A stretch of 64,000 nucleotides of DNA, taken from the NCBI RefSeq assembly GCF_033473495.1, contig NC_088939.1:3906001-3970000 (forward strand). Reading direction: 5' to 3'. This document shows, piece by piece, positions 52,544 through 63,793 of this stretch. Position 1 is the stretch's first letter. Every line of letters begins with the position of its first letter. The notes beneath the pieces were generated by a model. That model worked only from the letters and a program-made list of their open reading frames with translations. It did no database searches and was not told where the DNA came from. The translations under genes and the position numbers were made by a program. Source of the stretch: Cercospora beticola (Eukaryota > Ascomycota > Dothideomycetes > Mycosphaerellales > Mycosphaerellaceae).

Positions 52544-54456
52544 TCACGCCTTTTGATGAACACCCTTCTCGAGATCCTTTTCTAGATCAATGCACTCATC
52601 GACTGCCGCACCAGTTCCCATACCTGCGCCAGCACTGGCTTCCGGGTCCATTCTTTTCGTCAGCTTGTCTGCTGCCCTCTTCTGCTTGGCTTCTCGCTTG
52701 CGTCGGTCCTCTGCCATTTGTCTGATCAGAGTTGACTTTTCTCTGATCTTGTGACCGTACTTGTAGAAGATGAACGGGATAGGTATGCACGCCACTTCGA
52801 GCAGTCCCAAAAGCGTTCCTGCCCAATTCGGTCCAAGGGTTGCGTATAGCGACGGGCCTGCTAGGGGCAGTGTTGCACCCATTATTGATCGGAGAACTGC
52901 ATTCCCGGCCAGCGCTGAGGCAGCGTAGATGCCGTAACTTTGTACCAGATAGTTCGACGCGTAGATGAACACGCCGCCATTGCCCGCGCCAAATGGAATG
53001 CCAGCAAGTATAGGCACAATCCAATGCGCCTTATCGGGGGTGCAAGTCCATGAGAACCAGATCTCACCGACCGGAATGAGAATCGATGCGATACAAACGA
53101 CGGACACCATAGCTTCTGGATACGGTCGGTCGGTCTCGGGATCTTTCTTGTGTGCATTGATCATGCGACGAATCAATGGCTCACTGACGATGACTATCAT
53201 TGAACTGTAGTGTTCCTTCGGGTTAGCAGGAATCTCCGAGACAAATGTCGAGCGCAGACTTACCCGACGCCAATTCCTGCAAACGAGAGACCGGTGAAAC
53301 CTGGGCTCCAGCCTCTGATATCTGCGAAGATAATCGGATATGCGACGAAGCATAGATATAGGATTCCGTAAACGAGGGCAATATAGATGTTCCAGAACCA
53401 GCAGATCGGCTCCGTCGCTGCGAGTACAAATGGTCGCGTCAGATTGATCTTCAGCAGTGGTACAAACTTCATCTTGTCATCGTATCGACTCCAGTACTTG
53501 TCGCTTCCGGTTTCCTTTCTGCGCGCTGCTGCTCTTTGTCGAAGAAGTTTTGGCGCATATGTTTCGGGCACAATTGCAACGAGAGCCCAGGCCACTCCTC
53601 CTACTATGACCACGACCCAGTTTGTCCAGCGCCATCCCAGGTATTGATACACAAAACCTCCAACTACGGGTCCAATGACCGGGCCGTTCATGGGGCCTAT
53701 ACTCCAGACGGAAAAAGCCAGGGCTCGGTGTTCATCGTCCACTATATCGCTGACCGTACCCGGCGCGTTGCTGATCATGGCTGCAGCACAGAAAGCTCCA
53801 AAGAAACGAACGACCAGAATCGTGGCGATGTTCTGCGCGACAGCGCATGGGATTACAAGGATCGTGAACAACAACATCGTAATCAGGTAGACAGGTCTTC
53901 TGCCATACATCTCGCTGAGCGGCGCCAAAATGACTGAACCTGTGGCCATACCCAACAGATATGTAGTGACACCAAGGATACCCTCGCTGGTCGACAAGTT
54001 GAACTCTCTCTGCATGCCAGGAATAGCGCTCGTATAGCTCGTGGAGTAGAGGACTGTGGAAGTCGTGGCATAGCTGAAGATTGCTATGACAATGCCTTTG
54101 TACCACAATGGCCAGTTCTGGGGGTTCGCCTTCTCGTCTTCCTCGAAGTCGACTTCGAACGCTATGTCCTGGGTTCCAGTGGTGCCCGCAGTACCTTGTG
54201 TCCAGGTTCGGTCCATGGTTGGCACAACCCCGCCAACAGCATTGGTCGACGAGGTTCTCGACAGGTCATTGTAAAGTCCATTTGCGAAGTCGCGACTGTT
54301 CCGACTGTGGAGTGAAGGTCGGGAAACTGTTGATGCTGTATCGGACGATGTTGAGGTTGGCGAGAGTGGGTGCTCAAAGGACATGTACGAGCCCCGTCGT
54401 TCTTCTACCTCCTCTGACGCCACATGAGGTTTCTGCTCTGGCTTGTCGTTCTCCAT
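52544..54456 (-). CDS. MFS transporter, DHA1 family, TPO/polyamine-like
   Basis: Exons 54456-53264 and 53204-52544 join in frame to 617 residues. An ~115-residue Ser/Thr-rich cytosolic leader ends in the acidic FEVDFEEDEKANPQNWPLWYKG motif that opens fungal DHA1 pumps of the TPO1-4 type. Motif A is SEMYGRRPVYL, the DHA1 loop motif is APGTVSDIVDDEHRALAFSVW, and TM5 carries motif C-like GPMNGPVIGPVVGGFVYQYLGWRW. The loop after TM6 (PETYAPKLLRQRAAARRKETG) is the family standard, and the second bundle ends in a charged tail. Probable proton-driven exporter of polyamines, weak acids or toxins at the plasma membrane. It is distinct from the QDR-like gene upstream, so the pair is not a recent duplication. 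Confidence 0.93.
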
Positions 54457-56909
54457 ATTGGAGGCTGCATCCGATCCTCAATGTGGTAGAGGGAGACAGC
54501 TCCGGCTCGCGATGGTGGTGATCAGTGACAGTAGTGTCGGCACACGAGCAGGTACTTGGCTTGCATTAACAATGTACGGCGTTAGGTGCGGATCTAAGAC
54601 GTGAGAGGTTCAGGACAAGCTTTCGAGCTCGACGGCGAGGGCTCGTTTACGTATGAGCAAGAACGATGCAGCAGCGGCCAATGGAAGGAAGGAAGCGCGT
54701 AGCAAAGGTAGGTGCCAGGTACAAGGACATGACTTCTCAAGCAAAATTCTTTCAGGCAGTCATGCACCAGTACGAGGTCGCACTTGCTGCCGTCTGGCCC
54801 TGCGGTGTGGACCGAACAACGTACCTGCCATTGCCTCCGCGATCTGAGTGGATCCTGCGCTCTTCGGCAAAAGAGACTGCATACTCGACTAGTCCGTCTT
54901 GGTGATGCGGAATGCAACAACGCCTCGCGCCTCGCACGGCAGCTCTTCAGGGCCGATCGACACCGACAGAAGTCGCTCCAGGGCACATCTGCGGCCATGG
55001 AAACGTGCAATAGTGTGGGAGACGGAGCATCTTGCCTCGATCGTCTGACCGCATTGCGCTTTGCTTGGTGAAAGTCGTTGGTGTGATAAGTCTGCGGGCG
55101 GCTTGTGGTCCGCCCACGTTGGTGCCGATATCCGAAGCTTTTGCTTCAGAAAAGTCGTCCACGCAGCTTGGCAACGACCCCCAAGCTTTTCCGCTGGACA
55201 CAGATGCATGCAGAGTGTGCGCCATTGGTGGTGATGCATACAGGAGCAATGTGCCAGTCCTGCGCCCATGCTGTGGCCTCGTTGCTCCTCCTTGCTGGCC
55301 ATGTGGGTGAGCCTGCGTCTCGACTGCGGTGTCTGTCGTTGCCCATCAGCAGCGCCGACACCGGCGACCATAGCCGCCAGCCGCGAAGACGCGCACGATT
55401 TCCGCTGCTGGACTTCTATCAAATGCGCTAGCGGACCACTCTTCAATGTGGACAAGAGAATGGGCGACACCTCTCGGACATCCTATACGGAGTACGGAGA
55501 TCGGAGTACAGATCACCTTGTAATTGAATAGTCTGATCTGAGCTGCACTGTGTCAGCACATATCACATCGCTCCCACACAGCAGCGTGAGCAGACCCCTG
55601 CCACTCGACACTCTTGGTGGTCTGGCTGGTGTCATAGGAAAAGAAGAAGCACCTTCATTCCGCGGCCAGGAGAGCCAGAATAAAGCTGCAAGTCAGGTGA
55701 CCATCACCTTGGTCAAATCCACCTGGGAGTTATCTGAGCTGGTGTGCTGCGTGCCACGGTCTTGTTCCTCTACTACACCCAGCTGTGATGCACCGCAGGT
55801 CTCTTATTACCCTCGACCCCGATCATCGAGGCTCGGAGCTGGACAGTCCATGCACAGGGTAGCAGGACACATGAGGCTTCCCTACGAATGTGCTGCAGAC
55901 CACGACGTAGTCTGGTGGAAACTGCAAACAGTCAGCACCGATGCAGTAGCTCATGAAATGCAGCACCGCGATCGCTGCACGGTCGCCCACAGTCCGCGAG
56001 AGAAACTCTTCCTGTTGCCGGAATGCTTCGTGTCGGCCGTACAAGCACCGTTCTCGCAGTCTCGCAGGACGTATGCGGCACATACAATACATAGCAGGAC
56101 TCGACCATTCGGAGCCAGGTCCAGTGCGAAGTTGCAGAATGCGGAGGACTACGGAAGACGTGCCGCACGGTCAATTGATGCATCCCTCCTCCATTGCCCT
56201 GCTTGGCATTGACTCCATTCGCATGCACACATGACGGCACCTTATATAACTACGCGGCTTCGTTCATTCAGCCTATCAATCACAGCCCACCCAGCGGTGC
56301 CAGCACGATATTGAGAAGCTGGAATCCGCATGTGCTGCCAAGCATGATGCGGCTCATGTGAAGCCAGACGTCTCTGAACCTCGGGAGAAGATCGCCAACC
56401 CCAGAATCGGCAAGGCCCAGCTGCAGCCGAAGCGGCGGCAGGAGCGGGAGCCAGCTTGTGACTTCAACTCTCTGCCATCTTGGCCCAGTCATCGTCCTCC
56501 ATTGATCCGAGGGCCATGTGCGCAATGCTCCCTCGGCCAGAGAAAAGCACTCAGACCTGTTGTCCGGTCATGATGACTCTGGCTCATTGGCGTGTTGCCC
56601 GTCACCAGCCCGGGCGAGATCGGGCGCGCGAGGGAAGCCTCTCGTAGAGCCTTTGTCTGTCATATACAAGTAGACTTCTCGGTTGTGACGTGATGCCAAA
56701 ACAGATCTCCCCTCTTCCAAAACCAGCCTCTTTCTGTGCTTCTTCGTCCTTTGGAAGAACAACTCACGCGAAATCCTAGAATCTCTCATCTACACATTCT
56801 CTGCGGCTGCAGCGATCTCGACAAGCTGGCCGATACACTTAAGAAGATCGCTTCGTCTGTCGCTTCTGTCCTCCAACCAGTCTCCGTCGATCCTCCGATC
56901 TCAGGAACC
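54457..56909. other. Long intergenic region (~2.45 kb) upstream of isocitrate lyase
   Basis: A 220-codon plus-strand frame at 55550-56212 and several overlapping minus-strand frames exist but start at non-ATG codons, are Cys/Arg/His-rich and look accidental. A TATATAA element occurs at about 56244. The immediate 5' leader of the lyase (56680-56909) is CT-rich. The length fits a heavily regulated glyoxylate-cycle gene. Confidence 0.4.
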
Positions 56910-58652
56910 ATGTCCGGCGACGCAGAGCAGCAAGCTTTCGAGCAAGAGGTGAAGGAGGTCCAGCAGTGGTGGACAGACTCAAGATGGCGTTACACACGCA
57001 GACCCTATACTGCGGAACAAATTGTTTCCAAGCGTGGAAATCTCAGGATTGAGTACCCGAGCAACGCCCAGGCTAAGAAGCTGTGGAACCTCGTAGAAGG
57101 TCGCTTCAAGGTCAGTCAGACCTTACTACGCAAGGGAAAACGCATTGTTAATGAGCGAGCAGGAGAAAACCGCGTCTGCCACATATGGCTGTCTCGACCC
57201 GGTCATGGTCACTCAAATGGCCAAGTACATTGATACTGTCTACGTTTCGGGCTGGCAGTCTTCCAGCACTGCGTCGAGCTCAGACGAGCCAGGACCAGAT
57301 CTTGCGGATTACCCATACACCACTGTGCCCAACAAGGTGAACCATCTCTTCATGGCGCAGCTCTTCCACGACCGCAAGCAGCGTGAGGAACGTCTGAGCG
57401 CCCCACCTAGCGAGCGATCGAAACTTGCCAACACCGATTTCCTCCGACCCATCGTCGCCGATGCCGATACTGGCCACGGTGGTCTGACTGCTGTGATGAA
57501 GCTCACCAAGCTCTTTGTTGAGAAGGGTGCAGCGGGAATTCACATTGAGGATCAAATGCCGGGTACGAAGAAGTGCGGACACATGGCAGGAAAGGTCTTG
57601 GTTCCAGTCTCAGAACACATCAACAGACTGGTGGCAATCCGTGCTCAGGCAGACATCATGGGAGTTGATCTCCTTGCTGTTGCGAGAACTGACTCTGAAG
57701 CTGCCACACTCATTACTTCCACCATTGATCACCGCGACCACGCTTACATTCTTGGTGCCACAAACCCAGCACTGCAGCCACTGAACGATCTCATGGTTGC
57801 AGCCGAGCAGGCTGGCAAGAACGGAGCTGATCTCCAGGCGATCGAAGATGCATGGACAGCGCAGGCGGGTCTGAAGCTTTTCAACCAAGCGGTTGCGGAC
57901 ACAATCAACGCCGGTGTGCATGTGAACAAGCAGGCTCTGATCGATGAGTTCAACAAGCAAGCCAAAGGCAAGAGCAACTCCGAAGCTCGCGCCATCGCAA
58001 AGGGCCTCACTGGCGTGGACATCCAGTTCGACTGGGATGCTCCTCGAACCCGTGAGGGATACTACAGATACCAAGGCGGTTGCCAATGTGCCGTAATGCG
58101 CGCAGTCGCATACGCACCCTACGCAGACATGATCTGGATGGAGAGCAAATTGCCCGACTTCGAGCAAGCCAAAGAGTTCGCCGATGGCGTGCACGCCGTG
58201 TGGCCAGAGCAAAAGTATGTCATCGCAGCACGAACCTGTGCCTCGGCAAAACGTAAAGTACACCAGGCTAACCACTTTCTTCTCCTTCCTTTAGGCTCGC
58301 ATACAACCTCTCACCATCCTTCAACTGGAAAGCAGCAATGCAACCTAAAGACCAAGAAACTTATATCAAGCGTCTCGCGTCATTGGGATACTGCTGGCAA
58401 TTCATCACGCTTGCTGGTCTGCATCAAACTGCTCTCATCGCCGATCGCTTCTCGAAGCAGTATGCTGCGCGCGGAATGCGTGCGTATGGCGAGATTGTGC
58501 AAGAACCGGAAATGGAGGAGGGTTGTGAGGTCGTCAAGCACCAGAAGTGGTCTGGCGCCAACTACGTTGATGGTCTGTTGCAGATGGTGCAGGGTGGTAT
58601 TAGCAGCACTAGTGCCATGGGCAAGGGTGTCACGGAAGACCAGTTCAAGTAG
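56910..58652 (+). CDS. acuD/icl1: Isocitrate lyase
   Basis: Exons 56910-57110, 57163-58214 and 58295-58652 give 536 residues, the usual fungal length. Signature features: [27 protein letters not shown] at the N-terminus, [27 protein letters not shown], metal-site region [12 protein letters not shown], the catalytic loop [13 protein letters not shown] (KKCGH), ARTDSEAA, and [15 protein letters not shown] across the last intron. It splits isocitrate into glyoxylate and succinate for growth on acetate, fatty acids or ethanol, in peroxisomes/glyoxysomes. The C-terminus (VTEDQFK) has no canonical SKL, as in other filamentous fungi. Expression is expected to be acetate-induced and glucose-repressed (family knowledge), but no site was confidently identified. 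Confidence 0.97.
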
Positions 58653-61082
58653 AGAAGTTGAAAGAGATGGAGTGCGGGACTGTTGCGGACGTGTGTATTT
58701 GTGTGGGATACCATTTGACGAGGGAGAAGAGGACCATCTAAATTGTGTGGAAGTAGGAGAATGCAAGGAATTTGGAATCGTGGTCTTCCAGGATCATTCA
58801 CGCATGGTCATTCACATCGTACATCTGCTACCATTCGTCATAGTCCCTCACCGATCGTTCGGCCTTGGTACATCTTTGAAGTCCACACCGCTATCCTTCC
58901 GGGTTCGTTGCTTGCAATCTCTGCAACCCGAGCATTCGCTCTGCACCATCATCGTTCCTTTACATGCTTGACAATCTTTTGTACTGTGGAAACGTCAGTC
59001 TAATTCCAGAGGATCGGTGCACGATCATTGAACGACTTACGTCCTGATGCTGCATTGCCTGCACGTCTCAATACCGCCTGTGGTCAATGAACAAGACGCC
59101 CTCTTTGATGTCGCGAAAGTGACGGTTGCCATTTTGCTTGAACAGATCGTGGAGTGCTTGGTATCGCTCGTCCAAGTATCGGTTGAGTGGTCTAGATCGA
59201 AACTCCGCACTTCGCAGTGACTAGTGTTGTATTCCCAAATGTACTGATGCAACTAGGTGAATTCGGTATCTTCGTTGACTCCGGAGCTGCGATCGATCGT
59301 GCACACTTCCAACTTTGACAATGAGTTCCCTCTCAATTCCTGGAAATCCTAGATGCTGGTTGTAACCAGAAATGATTTACGCGTGTGGTGTTTAGAGTCC
59401 TGTCCTCTATGCTTGATCGATGTCTTCGGCCGTAGTCCCAACAAGAAGTCAATAAAGTATGAGAATTAGCAACAAGAGCAGCAGATGTAATAAATGAACA
59501 ATGAGTTTGTGATAAAGCTATCAAGAAAGCTTCCAGAACACCTCTTTTAGCACACTCGCAGAGCAGCGGCGGCGAGCTGTCAAAAAGTATGGCGTAGATC
59601 GACCGACACGGGAACGGAGGGTTCCACTTCTCGGAACTTCTTACTCGTCTCTGCTTCGCTCAGCAGGAAAACAAGAGGTGAGAGGGACGAAAGGAAGGGA
59701 TAGGCAACTGCGGGCGCTTAGTGAGTGGACAGCGGCCTCAGCATTTCTTCATCCTTTCTCGACGGTCTTCATCATCAGCCGCTTGCTACCGCTTGCTCTG
59801 TTACTGTTTGTCGCCCTGGTGCGTGTCCCCTTGACGCGCTTGCTCAAGCACCCCCATGTCCATTTCTTCTCCTCGGGACTGTTGGAACCGCCTAGAACAA
59901 GGGCGAATGGCGGACTAGAGAATTTGGTTTTCGTTTGGGCAATGAGATACTCTCCGGCCCTGTTCTCGGTTGCACGAGATAGGGCATGAGGCACACACGA
60001 GGAACACCGGTATTGTCACGGATTGTCACAGGCGCGCGACAGAAGACACAAAGCATGCAGGCAGCCGCCCGCGCTTCTGTCTTTTTCGCGCTCCTGCTCC
60101 TGCCGGCCCTCGGCTGCGACTCCTGCGAACGGGCAACGGGTCCTTTGCAACCACGCACCTCACCTCTCGCCGAGCCACTCGCAGCTCGCAGGATCATCGT
60201 CGTGGACAAATAGCAATCGTTGTCGGCATCCTCTCCGGCGGCCTCTCTGCTCGCTCATTACCGGTCGACAATACGACGGCAAGAAAACGTGCAGACATCG
60301 TGAACACTCCAACCGAAGTCTCCCACTCTCGGGCTGTCACATCGTTCCCGGTGGTCGCAGAAACTCGCGCAAGCCGAGCGAAGTAAAGTACAAACTATTG
60401 AGAACGGTGTACTGAAATTCAGCCGGCAAAAGCCGCGCACTGTGATGGCCATGTATTTTGTCACGCCTGCGCGACTGGACACGTTGAACGATGTCCAATG
60501 CACACTTCCTGCGAACGAAGGGAGTAGTCCGTCATTGAGCGGCTCGAGCGCGACGGCCCTTTGCATGCTTGCTGCAGGTCTGTAATCTGTACAGGGCTGC
60601 ACCTGGTAGACATCATCTTGGTCTTCTTCATCTCTCTGTTTGACATGACGCAACAAAAGCTCGGCAGATCGCTGCTCATCGATGCTGAAGTTAACCTGCC
60701 ACGAAAGTGAAGAAGAACCGGTGCACAGAGGGCTGAGAACAATCATTCCACGTCGTGGTTGGCACTATCAATCCCGACCGTGCCTCACCAACGCCTTCTA
60801 CAGTAGTGCAATGCCGTGAATACAGCATGCGTCTCAAGGTAAACTTCAATCGCCCGTCAATACAGATGGACCTTCCCTGAACCTGTGTGCGCCCTTTCCC
60901 TCATCCTAAGAAGTACTGTGACCAGGCGCCTGCAGTGAACGCCACGTCTTTCGTTCCCATTTTCATGTCATCGTTCCGTCTTCGCGTCATTTCAGCAGCT
61001 CCGCACAGCATTTTGAGCTATTATGAAATCACCGTCCTCTGTGCCAAACCAATACCAAGCAATCTGTTCCGATCAAGAGTAC
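58653..61082. other. Long intergenic region (~2.4 kb)
   Basis: Holds the 3' flanks of isocitrate lyase and of the FHA-domain gene, which are convergent, plus much unexplained sequence. No supported gene apart from a possible tiny secreted peptide at 60055-60213. Confidence 0.4.
60055..60213 (+). CDS. Possible small secreted peptide (52 aa)
   Basis: ATG-to-stop frame whose first ~20 residues look like a signal peptide (MQAAARASVFFALLLLPALG), followed by CDSCERATG and a short basic tail. It stands alone in a long gap between convergent genes. No conserved family is recognised, and such frames arise by chance in GC-rich DNA. Confidence 0.2.
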   Translation: MQAAARASVFFALLLLPALGCDSCERATGPLQPRTSPLAEPLAARRIIVVDK

Positions 61083-63092
61083 TCAGCTGAGGTATTCAAT
61101 CACCCGCTCGGCATACGTGCTGTTGAGGAAGGCGATAGTAGCAGCAACGCCGACGCCAGCGCTGACTGCATGCTTCACAGCCGCACTGGCAATGCGTTGG
61201 ACAGTATTGCTCTTGCTATCAGCTTGAGCCGCGATGGCACGCTGTGTGCCGGTGGCAGCGTCGACTGTAACCACTTTCTTGGCCACGGGCTCTTCGGACT
61301 CTTCGACTTCGGCGTCGAAAACCTCGGACGCCTTACGCTTATTCTTTCCAGCTGGCTTTGAAGTTGTCTCTGGTACTGTAGCAGCGTTGGCAGCCACAGC
61401 AGGAACTAACGCTGGCAGCTGGGGCATGACAGGGCCGCCGAGCGAGACTGGGAGCGTAGACTGCGGCAGTCGGTAGGTCGTGTGCTGATTCTGTGGCTGG
61501 AGCAAGTCGCCGATGGCAAGCTTGCCTCTGCTGGCTTGTACAGTGCTTGGCACTTGCGGCTCGCTTTGCTGACCATGACTCTCCTTCTCGTTCTGGTATG
61601 CACTACTTGCTGCCTGATGAGGACCAGAGCTGGGCAGAGGCATAAGTGGTGGGGCAAACATCGAGTTTTGCGACACTACGGGTGGGATGTCCCAACGACG
61701 ACTGCCGGTATTGTCAGTAGCCAGGTTCGAGTTCACGAAGCCGGGGTACCAGGGGTCATACGTGTACTTGGACGGCCCTGGCAAGGCAGTGGCGGCACTG
61801 GTCTCTTCTGCCGCGAGGCGGGAGCCTCGCACAGGATCGTAGTGTGGCTTGGGCGCGGCTGCGGATGCAAGTGCGCTCTCTTCACACATTTTCTGCCAGA
61901 CTGATTCCACAGCTTTTGCGTTTGGCTGGCCAAGCTCCTCAGATGGCTGGCGTTGCGAGATGTAGGCCGGCTCATAGTCGTCCATGTCTTCCTCAGAAAG
62001 CGCTGGACTGCCATCGAGTGAGTCGAGATCTGATTCTTGTTCGGTAGCGTGGCCAACATACTCAGCATCCGCAGAATCCTCGCCTTGGTCGTCTTCGTCA
62101 ATCACTTGTTCATCATCGAGCTCTCGCTCGTTCAAGATTTTCGAGAGGCCAGTGTTGTAAGTTACCACATCCTCATGCACATCATCGAAGTCTGATTCGT
62201 GAAGATTGAAGAACGTGGGCGGCACAGGAGCAGCAGTTGGAGCAGCCTCTGCCGGGCTCGTTGGCTGGCGATCAACCAAGTTGATACTCTCAGGCACAGT
62301 AGTGCGCAGTGGAGCAGATGTGGGCTTGGAGGGCGCTGCTTGGTTCTCGTCAAAGTCTAGGTCGTCCTCGTCCAGCAGGCTTATGACCTTCTTGTGCGCT
62401 GTTTTGACCTCATCCAGGTCGATCGGTTGACTTTGTGTGCCCATCTTGGGTTGTTCTGGGGTGGTTTCTGCGGATTGGGTCTGCTCGACACAGCTGCCGA
62501 CCGAGTCGATGTCGAACTCGATGTCGCTGTCAAAGTCGGACTGGTCGGAGAGATCGGGAGCCTCAAAGACACGGACGCCGCGCGACGTGACTGGGTGGTG
62601 ACTGCCCTCAGGGTGGCTATCGTGTTGCTGGAGATGGCGGAAGGTGACGGAGACGCCGTCGTGTGCCTCTGCAGAATCAAGGTCAGTGATCTCGAAGCCG
62701 TGAAGGAACAGACGTCCGAAGTTGTAGTGGGGCCTCAGTATACCTTCACCCCTCGACACTCGCTCTCCAAACTTGATCACATCACCAGACTTGAGGGTGA
62801 ACTCAGTGAGAGGCGTTAAGCGGCGCCCATTCACGGCGGTGCCGTGTAGGCTGTTTAGGTCGGTAAGAGTGATTTGCGTGCCGGGTGTAGCCCACGGGGC
62901 GACGCGGATCTCAGCGTGCTGGCGGGAGACGACCGCACAGTCGAAGAGGGCGTTGTTTGTGCGAGCCTCCATGGCGGCCTTGCTCCTGGAGGTGCGACCG
63001 ACCACACAGGGCTTGTCTGGAATCAGATCGATGGAGCGATGGTCATCGCCGGTGGTCGAGCTGAGGGCGATGCAGGTCAGATAGGGCGGCAT
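61083..63092 (-). CDS. FHA-domain protein with C-terminal hydrophobic helix
   Basis: 669 residues, one exon. The N-terminal forkhead-associated domain (residues ~15-125) keeps the phosphothreonine-binding set: CVVGRTSRSK (Arg), SRQHAEIRV (Ser/His) and DLNSLHGTAVNGRRL (Asn, Gly). A long acidic disordered middle follows (FDSDIEFDIDS; DEDDLDFDENQ; EDDQGEDSADAEYV) with SIM-like and CK2-like patches, then a Pro/Gln/Ser-rich segment, a basic KNKRKASEVF nuclear-localisation-like motif, and a hydrophobic C-terminus (HAVSAGVGVAATIAFLNSTYAERVIEYLS) that could be a tail anchor. FHA proteins read phosphothreonine in DNA damage, cell-cycle and Far11/STRIPAK-type signalling. The tail-anchored layout recalls Far9/10 (SLMAP-like) proteins, but coiled coils are lacking, so the assignment stays open. 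Confidence 0.85.
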   Translation of the reverse strand: MPPYLTCIALSSTTGDDHRSIDLIPDKPCVVGRTSRSKAAMEARTNNALFDCAVVSRQHAEIRVAPWATPGTQITLTDLNSLHGTAVNGRRLTPLTEFTLKSGDVIKFGERVSRGEGILRPHYNFGRLFLHGFEITDLDSAEAHDGVSVTFRHLQQHDSHPEGSHHPVTSRGVRVFEAPDLSDQSDFDSDIEFDIDSVGSCVEQTQSAETTPEQPKMGTQSQPIDLDEVKTAHKKVISLLDEDDLDFDENQAAPSKPTSAPLRTTVPESINLVDRQPTSPAEAAPTAAPVPPTFFNLHESDFDDVHEDVVTYNTGLSKILNERELDDEQVIDEDDQGEDSADAEYVGHATEQESDLDSLDGSPALSEEDMDDYEPAYISQRQPSEELGQPNAKAVESVWQKMCEESALASAAAPKPHYDPVRGSRLAAEETSAATALPGPSKYTYDPWYPGFVNSNLATDNTGSRRWDIPPVVSQNSMFAPPLMPLPSSGPHQAASSAYQNEKESHGQQSEPQVPSTVQASRGKLAIGDLLQPQNQHTTYRLPQSTLPVSLGGPVMPQLPALVPAVAANAATVPETTSKPAGKNKRKASEVFDAEVEESEEPVAKKVVTVDAATGTQRAIAAQADSKSNTVQRIASAAVKHAVSAGVGVAATIAFLNSTYAERVIEYLS

Positions 63093-63793
63093 GTTGGCGG
63101 CGGCAGCAGCTCGAGGCTGTGGTATGACGAGGTGCTGCCAGGGGCCGGGCGACGGCTGTGTTGTGGTCAGGTCAGTGGTGGTGGACGGCGGTCAGTGAGT
63201 GTATGTGCGGAAGGTAGCAGTAGAAGTGGTGGAGAGAGAGATGGTGGTTCCGTGGGTAGGTGAGTCGATGGTTCCAAGCACGACACCGTTACTGGCCCCT
63301 CCTTGGGCGAGCTCGAAGCAGGTGACTCTGTGGTGCTGTGCTGTGCTGCCTGCCTGCAAGGCAAGTGCCGCCCGCCAATCGCCCTGTGCCTCTTTTTGCC
63401 TCGAGGAGCAACAGCTGCGCACACGCTTGTTCTGATCAAGACTGTACAAAGCACAGCGTGTGTGCAGTCGAGCAGCAGTACGTCGTCGTGAGTGGACTTG
63501 AGAACGCTTCGTTATCAGCGCGATAAGAGCTGCAGTCACGCGGGTCGCGACTGCCTAAACGCGACCGTGTCGGAAGCTAAATTGAACCAGCGAAGCTAGC
63601 CGAATTGACGCTAGTGCGGGCACATCCAGAGCGTCGGCGTTGCTGCTGGTCAACCGCCGACTTGAAAATCGGCTGCTCGTGCCAGTGAGCAACGAATGAG
63701 TTGGATATGAGTCGTTGCGCCCGCGACGCACAAGCTGCCTTCGACAACACCATGACCCGATAGCACATATTCCGCACCGCCTGTCCCTCAGCC
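63093..63793. promoter_or_regulatory. Divergent promoter region between the FHA gene and rpc1
   Basis: ~700 bp between divergent starts, with no supported gene. Overlapping short frames on both strands are Cys/Ser/Arg-rich and accidental. Confidence 0.45.

Noticed and set aside
55550..56212. 220-codon plus-strand open frame upstream of isocitrate lyase
   Set aside because: Begins at a non-ATG codon, composition is scrambled (many Cys, His, Arg), and overlapping minus-strand frames are equally open.
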